The notes under the pieces are model-generated. The model worked only from the letters and a program-made list of their open reading frames with translations. It was not told the DNA's origin and did not search any database. Shown here piece by piece: positions 58,166 through 64,000 of a stretch of DNA of 64,000 nucleotides. The position numbers and the translations under genes were made by a program. Every line of letters begins with the position of its first letter. Position 1 is the stretch's first letter. The DNA lies in contig OZ316895.1 of NCBI GenBank assembly GCA_973895155.1, forward strand, positions 13,764,001 through 13,828,000, given 5' to 3'. The stretch is from Marsupella aquatica. Its lineage: Eukaryota > Marchantiophyta.

Positions 58166-59807
58166 ATGTGCATGGTTTGCATTGCCTAACTTTGGTCAAC
58201 CCTCATGTGAGTCTTCCTTATGATTTGATTGAAAGTTATGGGCCATGAAAATAACAAGGAAAGTATTATGTTCTATATATTTCCATGGTCACTTGGGGGT
58301 CATAGTACCTTGCACCTCTTCTTGTGAGTTTTCCTTTGTATTTCGGGATGGAGCCAGTGTTTTTTTCTAAGCAAATTTACACATTGTCTATCAGGTGAAG
58401 TGGCTTCCAAATGAAACCAGTTTAAAAACAGTTTTAGAATGATTTGCCAAAATCAAGGTTCCAGATCTGAAACAAACCTACTGGTCACAATGTGTCCGTA
58501 CAAAGATTTAGTGTTCACAATGTGACCATACAAATATTTTTGCTAAGCAGTGGCTTCTCAACATGCCCTAAGTGCAACCTGCCCAAATAACAAAAGGAAA
58601 TCTTGGATAGAACTATGGAGGGAATGAAAATACAAGGGATGGAACCATAGAGCCCTTATCCCCTTGGCAACCTGGCCGCTATAGTAGATTCTCATTTAAA
58701 ATCTCGAAAGTCATTGGCTTCTCTTGAGCATAAGTTTTTGAAGTAGGGTTTACTCTCCATAAGGCATGGGCGTCAACCTTCACCTTCACATTCTACACCT
58801 CACTAGCCCCGACTACACATTATTTGAACGTGAATAGCAGAGAGAACAGTAAAAATGTCATCAAAACATATTCTCCAGTCAGAGTCAATGTCATTTTCCA
58901 GGAATTAATGTTGTGGGGGGAAAATGCTTGTCCACACACTCTTGACCAAAGACCAGACCAAACCTCTTTTTTTTGTTTGGGGGGGGTGTGATTTTTTCTG
59001 CTGCCTTTACAGGTTTGAGACTCCCTACTTAGTTAACACACTTAAAAGCCTACAGAGATTCTTATTTTTTATTATTTGCACTTTTGTCTTTTTAGTAGAA
59101 GTACAAGCTAAATTTCATATTGTGCCGATCCAAATCTTGACTGTGAAAATTACAAAGAGAAAGTGACACTGGAAAACCACAATGGGCCTAATAAGGAAGA
59201 TTGGTGGTCCGCAACCAGAGACTCTCCGCATCGCCCTCTAGAGCAGAGAGCAGAGAGCAGAGTATGGAACTATGGATGTAACAGAGTAAACCCATGGAGC
59301 AAGAAAGCGAGAAAAAAGCGCGAAAACTCAAAACCAAACGGGAGGCACTGTGGAATGCTTGCGCTTCAGTCTTCACCATCGCCAATCGTAGATTGATCGA
59401 AGAAGGACAGCGCTCAGCAGCGAGTTTGTAGTGTGGCTTGAATCGGCTTTACTGCAGTGGCTCGGCTCCGAGTTGTCAACAAGTTGCTGCATGACAGAAT
59501 CCCGCGCTGGATTACCGACTGGGAGGAGGGTGAAGTGTGTTAAGATCGGATTCGATTGAATTAGGGCTGCATCGGCCATCGGATTGGAGTGGATTCGGAA
59601 TAGACTGGAAGAACTTCGGCGTGTAAGTGCTGAAAATCAGTCCAATAGCTACTCTAAAGGTTGCGATTGTTCGCTGAAACGTGGTGACTGTCAGCATTTT
59701 TTGTTAAAGTTTTTTCCGAGTGAGCACGAGCGCGGCGAGGGAATACCTTGGGTGTCGTGCGCACGTCTGCTGTCTCCGAGAAAGAGCTGATAGTTGCAGC
59801 AGCGTGT

Positions 59808-61442
59808 ATGAAATCAAGCAGTTTAGTCCTTGGTGCTGATGCGCACCATAAAACTATTGGGAAGATCGGGCATCGAGACGAAAAAGAGTCTTGCGCAATG
59901 ATTGATTTTTCGTGGGAAGGCATGGAAGTGCTGCCGGACGCGATTCAGCAGCACATTCTCGGATTCGTCCGAAGTGCGCGAGACGTGGCGTCGTGTTCGT
60001 GCGTTTCTAAGAAATGGAAGGAGTCGATGACACAAGTTCGCAGCCTCTATTTCGCGCGAAATGTCGGGGACGAGCAGGGAATTCTACCGGATTTGATAGT
60101 CACTCGAATGGTTTTGAGTATGACTGCATTGCAAGAGCTCATCGTCTACTGCCCGTTCTCGAACGTGAGCCTGCTGGCGTGGCTTACCCACACCAAGGAA
60201 ACCCTGAAGATTCTAGAGCTCCGGGTGGACGATTTAGGCGACAAGAGAATGGGAAATAGCAGCATGAATAAACTGGACTGTGTCGCATTGTCGACGCATT
60301 TGCACACTCTTCGGCTCTGGGGGGTGCTACTGACGAACACTCCCCCTGATTGGCGCTGTTTTCACAATCTACACACGTTAGAAATCGTCGGAGCTCGCTT
60401 ACGGGATTCTGCTCTATGTGGCATCCTTCATGCGTGCCCATATTTGACCAATCTCACTCTACTCGGTTGCGAGGGAATCAGGGTGGCGTGTATTGAGTTG
60501 GAGCGGTTGACACACTGCAGACTGGACTTGTACGGAGCAGGGGACTGCATTGTCTCTATTATCGCGCCAAAGCTGCAAGTACTTGAAGTTCAAGGCGCTT
60601 CCTGGTTGAGAATTAAAGGCAATCACTGCCTATGTCATCTTTCCGTGGCTAACAATTCAGGTAAACTCATGAATCACCCATTCCAATAGACGTCGTCATG
60701 AAACTTCACCTCGAAAGCATTGTATGGTGTCTACTTGTTCACTTCTTTTCGTACCTGATTTTCATTTTTCTGACCAAAGGCAGGTGCTGTTGTGGAACAG
60801 GTAAAGTAAAGAAGCTAGACGTAGGAAGGCTCCCCGACCTTCAGTCTCTTTCTTTAAGAGGTGTGCACTGGCATTGGGAAGCTATCAACACTGTGCTTCA
60901 ATCCGCCACGGAGCTGAAAGAGCTGTCGATGAGAGTGGAATTTTGTGGCGACGCGGATAAACTAGAACCTTTTCCTGAAATAGATTTTGTTGATTTCTTC
61001 AATAGCCATCCGAAGCTTCGAAGTTTTGAAGCTCAAGGAGCAATGTTCGCCGCCGTCGCGAACAGAAACAGTCTTAAGCAGGTGACGACCATTTCTATCT
61101 CTCGGCAATACTCACTCAACTTGTTCTCTTGTCTCTAAATCTTCATGACAGGAAGTTGATAATTAGTAATTAGTATCTAATTGAAGTTCCGTGACTCGTT
61201 CTGCGCAGTTGACTCCTACAACTGTGATACCAAGTTTGGAGGAGGCGTGGGTGACAATCCGATCACCTCTCAACGCTGATCAGAAACTCGCTTCTTTAGA
61301 ATCTCTTGTGAGATGCAGTCCACGGCTCCGGCGCCTCCACATAAGGCTCTCGCAGATGAAGAATTGCGAACCAGTTGCGGATGAGTTCTTTTTCAGGGTT
61401 CTTGGCCTAAAGTTTCGGTATGAGTTCATTAAGATTGAGTAG
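59808..61442 (+). CDS. F-box/LRR protein, At1g10780-like
   Basis: Probable substrate-recognition subunit of an SCF ubiquitin ligase. Exons 59808-60660, 60801-61081 and 61209-61442 join in phase into 455 aa with no stops. An F-box lies at residues about 40-75 (VLPDAIQQHILGFVRSARDV, CVSKKWKESM). It is followed by irregular leucine-rich repeats of the RNI type (LKILELRVDDLG, LHTLRLWGVLL, LHTLEIVGARL, LTNLTLLGCEGIR, LQSLSLRGVHWHW). The C-terminus has FPEIDFVDFFNSHPKLR and IRSPLNADQKLASLESLV, which I recall as hallmarks of the Arabidopsis At1g10780 family. The substrate is unknown. ATG 59,808 is chosen as the first ATG in frame; a downstream ATG at residue 31 is the alternative. A GT-AG pair inside 60,661-60,800 could allow a different acceptor, but only that at 60,800 keeps the frame. 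Confidence 0.9.
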
Positions 61443-61880
61443 CCTTTCCCGTTGGACCGAATTAGTTCATCACGTCTCGTCCTTGACAACTTTTTGCTCT
61501 TTCGCGAAGGAGTAAGCTTCAGAGTACATTGCCCAGCGCCGAGCCCGGAGAATTTCAACAGTGGCTTCATCTGCCATTTGGAGGAAAACTTACAGTAGCA
61601 TTTCCACACGTACGCGCTCAATGAGCCTCATCTTGCCATTGCGGAATCTTTCAACTGTAAATACATTCTTTGGAGCAATTTCAAATGGTAGATTGTCCTC
61701 TCAAGGGATTCAATTCAAAGATTGGGTTCGCCACTTTTCAATTAAAGGATGTTGGCCTGCTGGGTGGAATTTTGTTACCATAAAGAACTCAATAGAGTTC
61801 ATTGTTGGAGGTGACCAATCGCTCCCGTTTCCTCTTGAGCACCATGGCTGGTCCCAGAGTGTAGCCCGCACCTCATGACA

Positions 61881-62195
61881 GTTTTGTTGGAATTTGGGGA
61901 TCGAATGCAGGGACAATCCAACACTTGGTCACAATGGCCAATTCTTAGGCGCCCCTCATTACAGTTTTGTTGGAATCTGGGGATCGAATTCAGTGACATT
62001 CAACATCTCGTCACAATGGCCAATTCTTAGGCGCCCCTCGTTACAGTTTTGTTGGAATCTGGGGATCCAATTCAGCGACAGTTCAACACTCGGTCACAAT
62101 GGCCAGTTCTTAGGCTCGCCTCAATACAGTTGTTGGAATTTGGGGATCGAGTTCAGTGACCATTCAACACTTGGTCATGGTGGCCAAAGTTTAGG
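61881..62195. repeat. 83-bp tandem repeat, four copies
   Basis: GTTTTGTTGGAATYTGGGGA recurs at 61,881, 61,964 and 62,046, with a shortened copy at 62,129. Each is followed by ATTCAGTGACA, CACTTGGTCACAATGGCCA and TTCTTAGGC. The array begins about 440 bases downstream of the F-box stop, so it may lie in or near the 3' UTR. Confidence 0.9.
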
Positions 62196-62729
62196 CACTC
62201 ATCTTTGAAGATGAACAATCATCTTCAACACTTATCCTTCATATGAAGTTCAGCCCAGAAGTGAATAGTATGATAGTCTACAATTGATCCTGGAAATTAG
62301 CGAACTTTGCAATGCTTGTGGATGAGCTTTCCTGAGTGAGTCAATTGTGATACCACTGACGACGCTCAAACACGACATCGTGATTGTCTATTGGGCAGGC
62401 TACTACTGCTGACTGTGGTCTGAGTTTCTAGATCCGACGTTTAATTTAATGCTTCTTACTCATCGATGAAGATTTTTTCTAGCGCATTCTCACCTCTCTT
62501 GTTATTGTAGTCAAAGATTTTGCAAAATTCAACTTCGGAGGAATCTTGATTCTCGGCTTGACATGATTGTGTGCCTGTTTGTACATACTGGTTTTGATAC
62601 TTGCCTCTCATTGCTGCCATTATTCCTTCGACTCTAAGTCTCCATCCTATTCACATTATGTGGCATGATTTAGAAAGCAAAATAGTTTTAGAAGAGAATC
62701 AACCACTGTAATTTGAGATCCAACCACAT

Positions 62730-62995
62730 CACTCCCACTCTTGTGGTCTGTTTACAACCTTTTTACAAACTTGAAAAAGGAGGGATGCCAAGATCACTCT
62801 CATGGTCTGTTTGCAACCTTGAAAAAGGAGTGATCTAGATGCCAAGATCACTCTCATGCTCGTTTTCCTAATTTGAAAAAGGAGGGAGTGCCCAATGGTA
62901 TATATCTTTGCTTGTTACAAACGTGAAGGACCTATGCCAAGATCAGTCTCACGCTCTGTTCACTACCTTGAAAAGGAGGGAGTGACCAAAGGGTA
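62730..62995. repeat. degenerate tandem repeat, four copies
   Basis: GCCAAGATCACTCTCATG, a CTGTTTNCAACCTT word and GAAAAAGGAGGGA recur in order four times with indels between them. Confidence 0.8.
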
Positions 62996-63856
62996 TATTT
63001 TTGCTTTTACAGTAAGATACACGGTATATATATATGGTACAGTAGTTATCGTATATGCCAACCACTAACCACCTCCATGTGAGTACAAGATACACTGGCA
63101 TAAAAGATTTTGTTGTAGAGGACTGGAATTTTCATTTATTTTGGGACTACTATTGTTTTTTTCATCTCCCTTTTTTCAGCTATTTTTAATTGTGTTGGAG
63201 GGAAGAAAAGGGTGAGGGAGCAAAGATGAAGGGCAAGGGAGAGATAAAAGACTCACAAGGAGTGTTTATGCTCAATAACCCATGGGCTGGAGGGGGTCAT
63301 GGGATGTAACCCCCTCAGGCTTATCACCCTCATGGATTACGCCCCTAATTCCCTCCATGGGTTACCCAGTTCTAAAAAGTAATGCAGTGCCATCCTGGTA
63401 TCAAAAATTCAGGAATTATTAAGTTTTGGCCCTGGAATAATACTTTGGGGTGTTTGTGTCAAAACTCAAAAGAATTTTGTGAAGTAAATTTTAAGAATAT
63501 TGGAATTATCTTGATGTAAGCATTATTTTAAATAATTTTTTTTAAAATAAATAAATAAGGAGAATAATAACAAAGAAAGTAATGCCCAGATTGGAGACCC
63601 ATTGTCTATGGCAACTATATAATGTCCCAAAAAGGTCTAGCTTCAGCTTGAGTTTTGAGAGGTTAATATTACCCATAATGCTCCCGAACAGGAATTCATT
63701 ACATAAATCACAACCTGCCCTGTAAGATCTCATTATAGGTTTCAGTTTCAATAGGAATGGGCTTGAGTTCCACCTTTTGTGCTGACTGCTCCACCTTTCA
63801 TGAGCACACCACAGGACATGAATGAGGGTAATGACATGAATGAGAATAACTAAGAA

Positions 63857-64000
63857 GGGAAGGGGGCTTTCATAAAGTCAGGTGTGGCTTAGGCTTGAGA
63901 GATGTTTAGTAGCAACTAGCCAGGGAAGGGGGCTTTCATGAAGGCAGGTGTGGTTTAGGCTTGAGAGATTTTTAGTAGCAAGTAGGCAGGGAAGGAGGCT
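63857..64000. repeat. 65-bp tandem repeat running off the window end
   Basis: GGGAAGGGGGCTTTCAT occurs at about 63,857 and again 65 bases on, followed each time by CAGGTGTGG, TTAGGCTTGAGAGAT and TTAGTAGCAA. A third unit starts at the edge. Confidence 0.9.

Larger units (their letters stand above)
55758..59807. other. spacer with possible coding remnants
   Basis: The first about 300 bases are GST 3' flank. Between 56,090 and 56,735 there are broken open stretches, for example VVGYDVACRWVLD near 56,160 and VDTVLRIGTLYRVDYWRAPV near 56,610. They look like a decayed gene, family not recognised. A 78-bp direct repeat lies at 56,913-57,035. A SINE and a 57.97-kb tandem repeat are listed separately. 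The last several hundred bases should include the F-box gene's promoter and leader. Confidence 0.45.
61443..64000. other. spacer with several tandem repeats
   Basis: No gene recognised. It starts with the F-box gene's 3' flank. Four repeat clusters are listed separately or here; at 63,280-63,370 an inverted pair around CCCATGG and CCATGGG with CCCTC flanks may be a small MITE. Confidence 0.5.

Overview
The window is nuclear DNA of a land plant. Introns are short GT-AG introns, the gene families are plant ones (plastid sigma factor, phi-class glutathione transferase, a plant F-box/LRR family), and the spacers are AT-rich and full of plant-type transposons (PIF/Harbinger, Helitron, MITEs, SINEs, LTR debris). 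The species cannot be fixed by eye. A non-flowering plant is possible, but that is inference. All gene models below were built by hand from splice signals, reading phase and remembered family motifs, with no alignment or transcript support.

Layout. 1-4.8 kb: gene-poor. 4.81-9.12 kb: a 12-exon gene for a strongly diverged sigma-70-type (plastid) sigma factor, whose exons join in phase into about 485 residues. 9.1-13.9 kb: spacer with a degenerate satellite. 13.9-23.05 kb: exons of an unrecognised, low-complexity, repeat-rich protein, including eight copies of a short Arg/Ser-rich plus AILARLS-like motif; one exon has a 4-base duplication that shifts the frame. 23-27.9 kb: spacer with LTR-like repeats. 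27.9-29.2 kb, 40.3 kb and 54.5-55.8 kb: three same-strand copies of a phi-class GST gene, of which the first and third are complete and the middle one keeps only exon 1.

32.41-38.59 kb: a 6.2-kb PIF/Harbinger element with 22-bp terminal inverted repeats. It carries a DDE transposase (interrupted by one stop codon), a spliced Myb/SANT-like coiled-coil protein on the opposite strand, and two further ORFs, one resembling the zinc-containing OB fold of RPA1. Just beyond its right end lies a small intact gene (39.29-39.65 kb) with an intron in its 5' UTR. 41.3-43.2 kb has exon-like pieces that could not be resolved. 43.3-47.4 kb is a transposon nest: a 326-bp Tourist-like MITE with TAA duplications, two head-to-tail Helitron-like copies with internal degenerate repeats, and a short interstitial telomere repeat. 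50.87-51.53 kb is a 656-bp inverted-repeat element with TA duplications.

59.8-61.4 kb: an intact three-exon F-box/LRR gene resembling Arabidopsis At1g10780. The rest of the right end is spacer with several local tandem repeats. The GST copies form a dispersed tandem family; the other host genes show no evident joint function.
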